The notes beneath the pieces were generated by a model. That model was not told where the DNA came from. It saw only the letters and a list, made by a program, of their open reading frames with translations, and did no database searches. From assembly GCF_003703475.1 (NCBI RefSeq), contig NZ_RDQM01000012.1, positions 21,473 through 85,472 of the forward strand: a stretch of 64,000 bases of DNA. The letters run 5' to 3'. Origin of the DNA: Allofranklinella schreckenbergeri (lineage in GTDB: Bacteria > Pseudomonadota > Gammaproteobacteria > Burkholderiales > Burkholderiaceae_C). Positions 37,041-45,479 of this stretch are shown piece by piece (position 1 is the first letter of the stretch; each line of letters opens with the position of its first letter). Position numbers and translations under genes: made by a program.

Positions 37041-38486
37041 ATGACCCCTGAGCTACTTCTCGAACAACTGCAACACATCGTCGGCGCCGAGCACGCCCGC
37101 AACGACGGCGACCTCAGCGCCTGGGAGCAAGACTGGCGCCAACTGGCCCAGGGCCGCGCGCTGGCGGTGGTCTCGCCCGCCAATACCGAGCAAGTCGCCG
37201 CCGTCGTGCAAGCCTGCGCGGCAGCCAAAAAGGCAGGGCTGGGCGTGTCCATCGTGCCGCAGGGCGGCAACACCGGGCTGGTGCTGGGCAGCACGCCCGA
37301 CGACTCCGGCATGCAAGTGGTGCTCAGCCTGCGCCGCATGAACAGCGTGCGCGCCATCGACCGGCATAACCTCTCCATCACGGTGGATGCCGGCTGCATC
37401 CTGCAAAACGTGCAAGAGGCCGCCGCCGCCCAGGGCCTGCTGTTCCCCTTGAGCCTGGCGGCCGAAGGCAGCTGCGTCATCGGCGGCAATCTGGCGGCCA
37501 ATGCGGGCGGCACGCAAGTGGTGCGCTATGGCAACACGCGCGAGCTGTGCCTGGGGCTGGAGGTGGTGACTGCCGATGGCCAGATCTGGCACGGCCTCTC
37601 GGGCCTGCGCAAGAACAACACCGGCTACGACCTGCGCCATTTGATGATCGGCAGCGAGGGCACGCTGGGCATCATCACCGCCGCCACCATGAAGCTCTAC
37701 CCCCAGCCTGCGGCCGTGTGCTGCGCCTGGCTGGCCGTCGATTCGCTAGAGAGCGCCGTGGGCCTGCTGGCGCTGGCGCAGCAGCATCTGCACTCGGGCC
37801 TGACCGGCTTTGAAACCATGGAGAGCGACGCCCTGCGCCTGGTGGAAAAACACATGCCGCACATGCGCATGCCCATTGATGTGGCCGCCGGCCAGGCCTT
37901 CGTGCTGCTGGAATACTCTGACGACGAAAGCGAAGACCGCGCCCGCGCGCGCCTGGAGGGGCTGCTCGAAGCGGCCTTCGAAGCCGAGCTGCTGACCGAC
38001 GGCGCCGTAGCGCAAAGCCTGGAGCAAGCCCAGCGCATGTGGGACATCCGCGAGCACATCACCCTGGCCCAGGCGGCCGAGGGCCTGCACCTCAAGCACG
38101 ACATCTCCGTGCCCACCTCCAGCATCCCCGCCTTCGTGCAGCGCGCCAAAGAGGCTTTGCAGCAGGCGCTGCCCGGCGCGCGCGTCATCAACTTCGGCCA
38201 CCTGGGCGACGGCAACCTGCACTTCAACGTGCAAGCGCCCGAAGGGGCCGATCCGCGCCAGTTTGTCGATACCTGCCAGCGCCAGGCCGAAGCCGCCATT
38301 TACGACTGCGTGGCGGCGTTTGACGGCTCCTTCTCCGCCGAGCACGGCGTGGGCCGCCTCAAGCGCCACGACCTGGCCCGCTACAAAGACCCTGTAGCCC
38401 TGGGCATGATGCGCGCCATCAAAACCGCGCTGGACCCGCTCAACCTGCTCAACCCCCACGCCTTGCTGCCCGATGCGGCGGCCTGA
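37041..38486 (+). CDS. FAD-binding oxidase (D-lactate/2-hydroxyacid dehydrogenase type)
   Basis: A flavoprotein of 481 residues. The FAD-binding PCMH domain (about 35-215) shows VPQGGNTGLVLG and GGNLAANAGGTQVVRYGN; the FAD-oxidase C-terminal domain contains INFGHLGDGNLHFNV and SAEHGVGRLKR. Members oxidise D-2-hydroxyacids such as D-lactate, glycolate or D-2-hydroxyglutarate; the substrate is not resolved. The ATG at 37041 matches the family start. The Abi gene follows after 14 bases on the same strand. Confidence 0.9.
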   Translation: MTPELLLEQLQHIVGAEHARNDGDLSAWEQDWRQLAQGRALAVVSPANTEQVAAVVQACAAAKKAGLGVSIVPQGGNTGLVLGSTPDDSGMQVVLSLRRMNSVRAIDRHNLSITVDAGCILQNVQEAAAAQGLLFPLSLAAEGSCVIGGNLAANAGGTQVVRYGNTRELCLGLEVVTADGQIWHGLSGLRKNNTGYDLRHLMIGSEGTLGIITAATMKLYPQPAAVCCAWLAVDSLESAVGLLALAQQHLHSGLTGFETMESDALRLVEKHMPHMRMPIDVAAGQAFVLLEYSDDESEDRARARLEGLLEAAFEAELLTDGAVAQSLEQAQRMWDIREHITLAQAAEGLHLKHDISVPTSSIPAFVQRAKEALQQALPGARVINFGHLGDGNLHFNVQAPEGADPRQFVDTCQRQAEAAIYDCVAAFDGSFSAEHGVGRLKRHDLARYKDPVALGMMRAIKTALDPLNLLNPHALLPDAAA

Positions 38487-38500
38487 GGCCAAGGCCATTC

Positions 38501-39493
38501 ATGCCCTACCCCAAGCCATGGAAAAGCCATGCCGACCAACTGGCGCAGTTGATTGAGCGGGGCATGGCCGTCGCCGATCCGGCCCTCGCCGCAGAGAGCC
38601 TGGCGCGCATCGGCTACTACCGGCTTAGCGGCTATTGGTTTGCGTTTCGCCAGCGCAGCGGCGAGGTGTGCATGCTGGATGACAAGGGCGCCAAGCCGCG
38701 CCACGTCCGCACGCAGCGGCTGGTGCTGGACGTCTTCCGCGCAGGCGCGACGTTTCAAAATGCGGTGGACCTGTATGTGTTCGACAAGCGCTTGCGCCTG
38801 CTGGCGCTGGATGCGCTGGAACGCATCGAAGTGGTTTTGCGGGCCGATATTGCCCACACGCTGGGCCAACTCGACCCTTTCGCCTATATGAGGCCAGAGC
38901 TGTTGCACGCCGACTTCAGCACGCGCCTGGATCAAAACAGCGGCTTGAGCAAGCATCACACCTGGCTGAGCAAGCATGCGCAACTCATTGGCCGCTCCAA
39001 AGAGGAGTTTGTGCGCCACAACCGCGAAAAATACGGCCTGCCGCTGGCGATCTGGGTGGCTTGCGAGGTGTGGGACTTTGGCACCTTGTCAACGCTGTTC
39101 AGCGGTATGCGCGAAGGCGAGCAAGATGCCATTGCCAGCAGATACGGCCTGCGCAACGGGCGCATCTTCGCCACCTGGCTGCGCAGCCTGAACTACCTGC
39201 GCAACGTCTGCGCGCACCACAGCCGTTTATGGAACCGCAACATCGTCGATCAACCCAAGCTGCCCCCCAGCGATGAGTTGCCTTGGGTAGCGCCCTTTGA
39301 GCAAGACAATCACGCACGCGCGCGCTGTTTTCTGCTGCTGAAAATCATCCGCCATTTGCTGCGCGTCATCCATCCGCGCTCAAGTTGGCCAAAGGCGATG
39401 CGCCAGCATCTGCACTCCTTCCCGAATCTGGCGCATCTCGATCTCAACCTGGCGGGCATGGGCGCGCCAGATCATTGGGATGCTGCATGGTGA
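38501..39493 (+). CDS. Abi-family (AbiD/AbiF-like, HEPN) protein
   Basis: A protein of 330 residues of the Abi_2 family. The N-terminus shows ARIGYYRLSGYWFAFRQ (35-51), the mid-region FDKRLRLLALDALERIEVVLR (94-114), and LRNVCAHHSRLWNR (233-246) holds the HEPN-type R-x4-H motif (Arg234 to His239). A second R-x4-H occurs at 114-119. AbiD/AbiF proteins abort phage infection, and HEPN domains of this group are RNase candidates related to the ancestors of Cas13. It sits 14 bases after an oxidase gene with no partner protein. A 50-base hairpin lies just downstream. No sign of recent transfer in base composition is obvious. Confidence 0.87.
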   Translation: MPYPKPWKSHADQLAQLIERGMAVADPALAAESLARIGYYRLSGYWFAFRQRSGEVCMLDDKGAKPRHVRTQRLVLDVFRAGATFQNAVDLYVFDKRLRLLALDALERIEVVLRADIAHTLGQLDPFAYMRPELLHADFSTRLDQNSGLSKHHTWLSKHAQLIGRSKEEFVRHNREKYGLPLAIWVACEVWDFGTLSTLFSGMREGEQDAIASRYGLRNGRIFATWLRSLNYLRNVCAHHSRLWNRNIVDQPKLPPSDELPWVAPFEQDNHARARCFLLLKIIRHLLRVIHPRSSWPKAMRQHLHSFPNLAHLDLNLAGMGAPDHWDAAW

Positions 39494-39521
39494 GCGCCTG
39501 CGCCCACAGCCAAGCCATGAA

Positions 39522-39575
39522 AAAACCCCTCAGCAGCTCTTCCAACCGAGGTTGGCGTCGCCGAGAGGGGCCGTG
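39522..39575 (+). other. Structured hairpin after the Abi gene
   Basis: An A-run then CCCCTC pairs with GAGGGG about 37 bases later; within the loop CCAACC pairs with GGTTGG. A T-rich stretch begins at 39591. It may be a terminator, a small RNA, or both. Confidence 0.5.
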
Positions 39576-39660
39576 TTGGGGGCGATTCTAATTTTTTCCA
39601 TTGAGCAACGCTATATAAACCCCCACGGTCAATCACCGTTTCAGAACTTGTACGCCCCCT

Positions 39661-40482
39661 ATGCCCGCCGCCAATCCCCCGCCCTCCGACCAATACGAAA
39701 CTCTGCTGCGCCATGTGTTCGAGCACGGCACGCCCAAGGCCGACCGCACGGGCACGGGCACGCGCAGCGTGTTCGGCTACCAGATGCGCTTTGATCTGTC
39801 GCAGGGCTTTCCGCTGGTGACGACCAAGAAAGTCCACCTCAAATCCATCATCTGCGAGCTGCTGTGGTTTTTGCGCGGCGATGGCAATGCGCGTTGGCTG
39901 CAAGAGCGCGGCGTGACGATTTGGGATGAGTGGGCCGATCCGCAAACGGGCGATCTCGGCCCGGTCTATGGCGTGCAGTGGCGCTCATGGCCCACGCCCG
40001 ATGGCCGCCACATCGACCAGATCGCCCAGGTCATCGAGACGCTGAAACACAACCCCGATTCGCGCCGCATCATCGTCAGCGCCTGGAACGTGGCCGAGCT
40101 GGACCAGATGGCGCTGATGCCCTGCCATGCGTTCTTCCAGTTCTATGTGGCCGATGGGCGGCTCTCGTGCCAGCTCTACCAGCGCAGCGCCGATTTGTTT
40201 CTGGGCGTGCCCTTCAACATCGCCAGCTATGCGCTGCTCACGCACATGGTGGCGCAGCAAACGGGCTTGCAGGTGGGCGACTTCATCTGGACGGGCGGCG
40301 ACTGCCACATTTACGACAACCACGTGCAGCAGGTGCGCGAGCAACTCTCGCGCACACCTTACCCGTATCCGCAACTGCACATCGCACGCCGGCCAGCATC
40401 GATCTTTGATTACGCCTACGAGGATTTCGAGGTGCGCGATTACCAGCACCACCCGGCCATCAAGGCCCCGGTGGCGGTTTGA
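39661..40482 (+). CDS. thyA: Thymidylate synthase
   Basis: ThyA of 273 residues. It methylates dUMP to dTMP using methylene-tetrahydrofolate. [18 protein letters not shown] is near the start; the catalytic cysteine is Cys155 in [14 protein letters not shown]. Other signatures are [20 protein letters not shown] and GDCHIYDNH. The C-terminus ends APVAV, as is usual. folA is not adjacent. Confidence 0.98.
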   Translation: MPAANPPPSDQYETLLRHVFEHGTPKADRTGTGTRSVFGYQMRFDLSQGFPLVTTKKVHLKSIICELLWFLRGDGNARWLQERGVTIWDEWADPQTGDLGPVYGVQWRSWPTPDGRHIDQIAQVIETLKHNPDSRRIIVSAWNVAELDQMALMPCHAFFQFYVADGRLSCQLYQRSADLFLGVPFNIASYALLTHMVAQQTGLQVGDFIWTGGDCHIYDNHVQQVREQLSRTPYPYPQLHIARRPASIFDYAYEDFEVRDYQHHPAIKAPVAV

Positions 40483-40489
40483 TCCTTTA

Positions 40490-40570
40490 TAACAAATCAA
40501 AGTGAATTCAATTTCAATACCATGTTGCCAAAACAAGGTTATTTTATTTACTATTGATTTATAAAAAATT
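40490..40570. repeat. AT-rich hairpin repeat, copy 13
   Basis: ACAAATCAAAGTGAATTCA on the left, CAATACCATGTTGCCAAAAC in the centre and TTTATTTACTATTGATTTAT on the right. It lies between thyA and the U32 gene. Confidence 0.85.
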
Positions 40571-40600
40571 CTGTTCGGCCCACCCCCACCGCAACGTCCC

Positions 40601-42769
40601 ATGCAAACGCACGAACTGGAACTGCTCGCCCCGGCGCGCGATGCCGATATTGGCATCGAGGCCATCAACCACGGCGCCGATGCCGTCTATATCGGCGGGC
40701 CGGCCTTTGGCGCGCGAGCCACGGCGGGCAATGCCATTGCCGACATCGAGCGGCTGGTGCGGCACGCGCACCGCTATCGCGCGCGCATTTTCATCACGCT
40801 CAACACCATCTTGCGCGACGATGAGCTGGAGGCGGCGCGCCGCATGGCCTGGCAGGTGTACGAGGCGGGCGCCGATGCGCTGATCGTGCAGGACATGGGC
40901 CTGCTGGAGTTGGATTTGCCGCCCATCCAGCTGCACGCCAGCACGCAGACCGACATCCGCACGCCCGAAAAGGCGCGCTTTTTGCAGGACGTGGGCTTTT
41001 CGCAAATCGTGCCCGCGCGCGAGCTGACGCTGGCGCAGATCGCCGCCATCCGCGATGCCATCGACCCGGCGCGCACCACGATTGAGTTCTTCATCCACGG
41101 CGCGCTGTGCGTGGCCTACAGCGGCCAGTGCTACATCAGCCACGCCCACACGGGCCGCAGCGCCAACCGGGGCGATTGCTCACAGGCCTGCCGCCTGCCC
41201 TACCAGGTGCAAGACAGCCAGGGGCGCTTTATCGCCTACGACAAGCACGTGCTGTCGATGAAGGACAACAACCAATCGGCCAACCTGGGCGCGCTCATCG
41301 AGGCGGGCGTGCGTAGCTTCAAGATCGAGGGCCGCTACAAGGACATGGGCTATGTGAAAAACATCACCGCCCACTACCGCCGCCTGCTCGATGAGCAGAT
41401 CGAGGCCAGCCAGGCCAGCGCCCAGCCGCTGGCGCGCGCCTCCAGCGGGCGCACCACGTTTTTCTTCACGCCCGATCCGCAGCAGAACTTCAACCGCGCC
41501 TTCACCGATTACTTCGTCAACGGCCGCCAGCAGGACATTGGCGCGTTCGATTCGCCCAAAAACCCCGGCACGCCCATTGGTTGGGTGCTGGCCATCAATA
41601 AGGCTGCCGTCAATAAAGCCGCCAGCAAGGCCGCGCCCGCCGCCAGCGCAGGCCGCCAGGCCGCCAAAGCGGGCCGCCAGCGCCCGGCAGCGGCTGCTGC
41701 GCTTTCTGCCACGACCACTGCCAACGCCAGCGCCGCCGACAACTGGCTGGACGTGCAATTGAGCGACAGCGCCGCGCAGCTCTCCAACGGCGATGGCCTG
41801 TGCTATTACGACCTGCGCGGCGAGCTGGTGGGCATGGCCATCAATCGCGCCGAGCCAGCGCCCAGCGGCCGCCCCGGCCAGTGGCGCATCTGGCCCAAAG
41901 ACCCGATCGCCAGCCTGAAAGACCTGCGCAAGGACTTGACGATCAACCGCAACCGCGACATGCACTGGCAGCGCATGCTGGAGCGCCCCTCCAGCCAGCG
42001 CCGCATCGGCCTGTGGGCCACGCTCAGCGAGCCGCAGCCGGGCCAGTTGCTGCTGCAATTGAGCGATGAGGACGGCTTTGCCGCCAGCGCCCAGGCGGCG
42101 CACCCGCAGCAGGCGCCGCGCCAGCCGCAGACCCTGGCCGAGAGCGAGCGCGCCGCCGCCCAGCAGTTGCAGCGCTTTGGCAACACGATGTTCGAGCCGC
42201 TGACCGTGCAGGCGCGGCTGCAACAGAGCTGGTTTTTGCCCGCCTCGCTGCTCAACCACCTGCGCCGCGACGCCCTGGCCGCGCTGGAGGCGGCGCGCGC
42301 CAGCGGCTACGTGCGCCCGCCGCGCGCCCAGCCTGTAGAGCCGCCCGCACCCTTCCCCGAGGACACGCTGACGTATCTGGCCAACGTGCTCAACCACCAG
42401 GCGCACGCCTTCTACCTCAAGCACGGCGTGCAGGTGATCGACGCGGCCTACGAGGCCGACCAGGAGCTGGGCGAAGTCAGCCTGATGATCACCAAGCATT
42501 GCGTGCGCTATTCCATGAGCCTGTGCCCCAAGCAAGCCAAGGGGGTGATCGGCGTCAAGGGCACCATCAAGGCCGAGCCGCTGCATCTGATCAACGGCAA
42601 GGAAAGGCTCACCCTGCGCTTTGACTGCAAGCCCTGCGAAATGCACGTGGTGGGCAAGATCAAGCCCGGCGTGCTGGCCCAGCAGCGCCAGGCCCAGCAG
42701 CAGGCGCTGGCCGAAGGCGTGCCCATGCGGTTCTACCGGAACTCTCAAATTACCAATCAAAGGCAATAA
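40601..42769 (+). CDS. rlhA: U32-family protein, RlhA (23S rRNA hydroxylation) type
   Basis: A protein of 722 residues related to E. coli RlhA/YdcP (about 650 residues), which is needed for 5-hydroxylation of 23S rRNA C2501. The TIM-barrel U32 part begins LELLAPARDADIGIEAINHG; the cysteine signature spans HGALCVAYSGQCYIS and GDCSQACRLPY, and KIEGRYKDMGYVKNITA follows. An Ala/Lys/Arg-rich insertion (about 325-385) accounts for much of the extra length. The last codons (SQITNQRQ, then stop) lie in repeat copy 14. Confidence 0.88.
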   Translation: MQTHELELLAPARDADIGIEAINHGADAVYIGGPAFGARATAGNAIADIERLVRHAHRYRARIFITLNTILRDDELEAARRMAWQVYEAGADALIVQDMGLLELDLPPIQLHASTQTDIRTPEKARFLQDVGFSQIVPARELTLAQIAAIRDAIDPARTTIEFFIHGALCVAYSGQCYISHAHTGRSANRGDCSQACRLPYQVQDSQGRFIAYDKHVLSMKDNNQSANLGALIEAGVRSFKIEGRYKDMGYVKNITAHYRRLLDEQIEASQASAQPLARASSGRTTFFFTPDPQQNFNRAFTDYFVNGRQQDIGAFDSPKNPGTPIGWVLAINKAAVNKAASKAAPAASAGRQAAKAGRQRPAAAAALSATTTANASAADNWLDVQLSDSAAQLSNGDGLCYYDLRGELVGMAINRAEPAPSGRPGQWRIWPKDPIASLKDLRKDLTINRNRDMHWQRMLERPSSQRRIGLWATLSEPQPGQLLLQLSDEDGFAASAQAAHPQQAPRQPQTLAESERAAAQQLQRFGNTMFEPLTVQARLQQSWFLPASLLNHLRRDALAALEAARASGYVRPPRAQPVEPPAPFPEDTLTYLANVLNHQAHAFYLKHGVQVIDAAYEADQELGEVSLMITKHCVRYSMSLCPKQAKGVIGVKGTIKAEPLHLINGKERLTLRFDCKPCEMHVVGKIKPGVLAQQRQAQQQALAEGVPMRFYRNSQITNQRQ

Positions 42770-42829
42770 AATATCCTTGTTTCGGCATGATATTCAATGA
42801 TGTCAATTTCCTTTGAAATGAAATTTATG
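42744..42829. repeat. AT-rich hairpin repeat, copy 14 (reverse orientation)
   Basis: The left AAATTACCAATCAAAGGCAA overlaps the end of the upstream gene. The core CTTGTTTCGGCATG is the complement of the usual CATGCCGAAACAAG, and the right end is TTTCCTTTGAAATG. It lies between the U32 gene and livH. Confidence 0.85.
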
Positions 42830-42873
42830 ACAGATTCGTATTTTATGCCCGCACTGCATGCCCAAGCGCTGTC

Positions 42874-43830
42874 ATGAGCCTTGCCGCCTTTCTCATCTCC
42901 CTGCTCAACGGCCTGAGCTACGGGCTGCTGCTGTTCATGCTCAGCGCCGGGCTGACGCTGATCTTCAGCATGATGGGCGTGCTCAACTTCGCCCACGCCA
43001 GCTTTTACATGCTGGGGGCGTATCTGGCCTACGCGATCTCCGGCCCGCTGGGCTTTTGGCCCGCGCTGCTGTTGGCCCCGCTGCTGACCGGGGCGCTGGG
43101 CGCGGCGTTCGAGCGCTATTGCCTGCGGCGCGTACATCGCTATGGCCAGGTGTCGGAGTTGCTGGCCACCTTTGGCCTGTCCTACCTCCTGCTGGAGTGT
43201 GTGCAACTCATCTGGGGCCGCCAGGCCGTGCCCTACGGCCTGCCCAGCCTGCTGCAAGGGCCGCTGTTCACGCTGTTTGGCGTGCAATTTCCGCGCTCGC
43301 GCGCCTTCATCATGCTGGTGGCCGTGCTGATGCTGCTGGCACTGTGGGCGCTGCTGACGCGCACGCGCTGGGGGCTGGTGATCCAGGCCGCGCTCACCCA
43401 CCCGGAGATGGCGCAGGCGCTGGGGCATAACGTGCCGCGCGTGTTCATGCTCGTCTTTGGCGGCGGTGCGGCGCTGGCCGCGCTGGCGGGCGTGATGGGC
43501 GGCAACACCTACATCACCGAGCCTGCCATGGCCCACGCGCTGGGGCCGATCATTTTCGTCGTCGTCGTCGTGGGCGGCATGGGATCGCTGGGCGGGGCGT
43601 TCGTGGCCTCGCTGCTCATCGGCTGCATGCAAACCCTGGCCGTGGCGCTGGATGTTTCCGTGCTCGACGGCCTGCACGACCTGGGCCTGATGGCCGACAC
43701 CCCCGCACACACCGCCCATCCCCTGCTGCGCGTGACGCCCGCCCAAATCGCCCCCGTGCTGCCCTACGCACTGCTGGTGCTGGTGCTGGCGCTGCGCCCG
43801 CGCGGGCTGATGGGCCAGCGTGAGGATTGA
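42874..43830 (+). CDS. livH: Branched-chain amino-acid ABC transporter permease (LivH type)
   Basis: A membrane permease of 318 residues, about eight hydrophobic helices. It has the family N-terminus GLSYGLLLFMLSAGLTLIFSMMG and GVLNFAHASFYMLGAY, a central RYGQVSELLATFGLSYLLLE, and GGMGSLGGAFVASLLIG near the C-terminus. It is followed four bases later by livM. No livG, livF or binding protein lies in the window. Confidence 0.93.
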   Translation: MSLAAFLISLLNGLSYGLLLFMLSAGLTLIFSMMGVLNFAHASFYMLGAYLAYAISGPLGFWPALLLAPLLTGALGAAFERYCLRRVHRYGQVSELLATFGLSYLLLECVQLIWGRQAVPYGLPSLLQGPLFTLFGVQFPRSRAFIMLVAVLMLLALWALLTRTRWGLVIQAALTHPEMAQALGHNVPRVFMLVFGGGAALAALAGVMGGNTYITEPAMAHALGPIIFVVVVVGGMGSLGGAFVASLLIGCMQTLAVALDVSVLDGLHDLGLMADTPAHTAHPLLRVTPAQIAPVLPYALLVLVLALRPRGLMGQRED

Positions 43831-43834
43831 TGCC

Positions 43835-45145
43835 ATGCCTGCCACCCCTGCCCGCCACACAACGCTGCTGGCCTTTGCCGCCTATGCCCTGATCTTGCTG
43901 CTGGCCCCGCTGCTGTGGCGCGGCGGCCTGGCACTGGGCATGCTCACGCAAATGGGCTACCTCAGCATCATCTGCCTGAGCTACAACTTGCTGCTGGGCC
44001 AGGGCGGCATGCTCAGCTTCGGCCATGCGGTGTACGTGGGCCTGGCAGGCTTTGCCGCCATCCACGTCTTGAACTGGAGCGGCGCACAAGCCAGCGCGGG
44101 CGCGCCGTTTGTGCCGGTGGCGTTGATCCCGCTGGTGGGCGGCCTGGCCGGCGCGTGGCTGGCGGTGCTGCTGGGCTACCTCAATACCCGCCACGCAGGC
44201 ACGCCTTTTGCCATGATTACGCTGGGCGTGGGCGAACTGGTTTCAGCCCTGGCCTTGATGCTGCCAGGCTGGTTTGGCGGCGAAGGCGGCATCGGCACCG
44301 ATCGCGTCATCGGCCAGCCTGTGGCGGGCATCAGCTTTGGCCCGGCCATCGAGGTTTATTACCTGGTGGCGGCCTATGCCCTGGTCTGCACCGCGCTGAT
44401 GTACGCCTTCACCCACACCCCTCTGGGGCGCATGCTCAACGCCGTGCGCGACAACCCCGAGCGCGCCGCCTTTGTCGGTTACGACCCGCGCCGCGTGCGC
44501 TATCTGGCCTTTATCGCATCGGGCTTTTTTGCAGGCATCGGCGGCGCCCTGATGGTGTTGCACCTGGAAATCATCACCGCCATGGACAGCCTGAGCACCA
44601 CACGCTCGGGCGCGTATTTGCTGTTCACCTTCCTGGGCGGCGCGGGGTTTTTCTTCGGCCCCATCATCGGCGCCGTGCTGATGGTGCTGGGCACCATCTG
44701 GCTCTCCGAGCTGACGCAAGCCTGGATGCTGTATCTGGGTCTGCTGTTTTTGCTGATGGTGATGTTTGCCCCCGGCGGCGTGGCCGGGCTGCTGGCGCGT
44801 GGCTGGCAACGCGGCTGCCACGCCTGGCACAACGCCCGCCAGCAGCGCTGGCCAAGCTGGCGCCAGGCATGGGCCCGCGCCCTGCCCCCGCTGGCGTTAT
44901 GGAGCGCGCTGGCCTGCGCCCTGGCGGGGTTGGCCGTGCTGGTGGAGATGCTCTACCACCGCCAGCTCAACGCCGTGCTGGGCGAGCCGCTGTTGTTCAT
45001 GGGTTTGACGCTGGATGTGCACCAACCCAGGCACTGGCTGCTGGCCGCGCTGTGGCTGGCTGGCTGGGCGGGTTTGGCGGGAGCGATCTACCGTTGCAAG
45101 CGTTACCACATCACCAATCAAACGAAAAATGAAAATGGGCTTTAG
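43835..45145 (+). CDS. livM: Branched-chain amino-acid ABC transporter permease (LivM type)
   Basis: A permease of 436 residues. The LivM core (about 10-320) includes YNLLLGQGGMLSFGHAVYVG and RYLAFIASGFFAGIGGALMV; a further ~100 residues with two more hydrophobic segments extend the C-terminus. The ATG at 43835 is used; a GTG five codons upstream overlaps livH. The last residues HITNQTKNENGL come from copy 15 of the repeat family, and MITE 2 begins 19 bases after the stop. The ATPase genes that normally follow are missing. Confidence 0.9.
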   Translation: MPATPARHTTLLAFAAYALILLLAPLLWRGGLALGMLTQMGYLSIICLSYNLLLGQGGMLSFGHAVYVGLAGFAAIHVLNWSGAQASAGAPFVPVALIPLVGGLAGAWLAVLLGYLNTRHAGTPFAMITLGVGELVSALALMLPGWFGGEGGIGTDRVIGQPVAGISFGPAIEVYYLVAAYALVCTALMYAFTHTPLGRMLNAVRDNPERAAFVGYDPRRVRYLAFIASGFFAGIGGALMVLHLEIITAMDSLSTTRSGAYLLFTFLGGAGFFFGPIIGAVLMVLGTIWLSELTQAWMLYLGLLFLLMVMFAPGGVAGLLARGWQRGCHAWHNARQQRWPSWRQAWARALPPLALWSALACALAGLAVLVEMLYHRQLNAVLGEPLLFMGLTLDVHQPRHWLLAALWLAGWAGLAGAIYRCKRYHITNQTKNENGL

Positions 45146-45161
45146 GCAAGACTGGTTTGCC
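45107..45161. repeat. AT-rich hairpin repeat, copy 15, left half
   Basis: TCACCAATCAAACGAAAAAT is the family left end. AAATGGGCTTTA at 45133-45144 pairs perfectly with TAAAGCCCATTT at 45434-45445 on the other side of MITE 2. The copy therefore appears split by the MITE. Confidence 0.7.
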
Positions 45162-45163
45162 TA

Positions 45164-45433
45164 GAGCGTGTGATGCACTTTCCGCCCCCCGCGAGAGCGC
45201 CCCGGCGGGTGCAGTGCAAGGCGCTGTCCCCGCCGCAGCCTGGCTGCGCTGCAAGGGGACGGCAACGCCGCAATGCACATGCCGGGGCGCTTCTCCCTTC
45301 GGGCTGGCCCCAAAACCATGCACTCGCTGCGTTGCCACGCTTGCCAAGGCAGCCAGCCTTGGCCGCGCGTGACGCCTTGCGATTACACGGTTTTGGGGCC
45401 AGCGCGGGGGAGCGCAAAGTGCATAACACGCTC
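45164..45433. mobile_element. 270-bp MITE, copy 2
   Basis: The same element as at 17106, with scattered substitutions and small indels. Terminal repeats are GAGCGTGTGATGCACTTT on the left and the complement of GAGCGTGTTATGCACTTT on the right, flanked by TA (45162-45163 and 45434-45435). The internal inverted repeats around GGCCCCAAAACC are kept. It lies between livM and parB and carries no gene. Confidence 0.9.
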
Positions 45434-45475
45434 TAAAGCCCATTTGACAATATTCGATGAACTGGAAATCAGAGC
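45434..45475. repeat. AT-rich hairpin repeat, copy 15, right half
   Basis: TAAAGCCCATTT, the hairpin partner of the left half, followed by GACAATATTCGATGAACTGG. The sequence stays AT-rich up to the parB stop. Confidence 0.55.
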
Positions 45476-45479
45476 ATGC

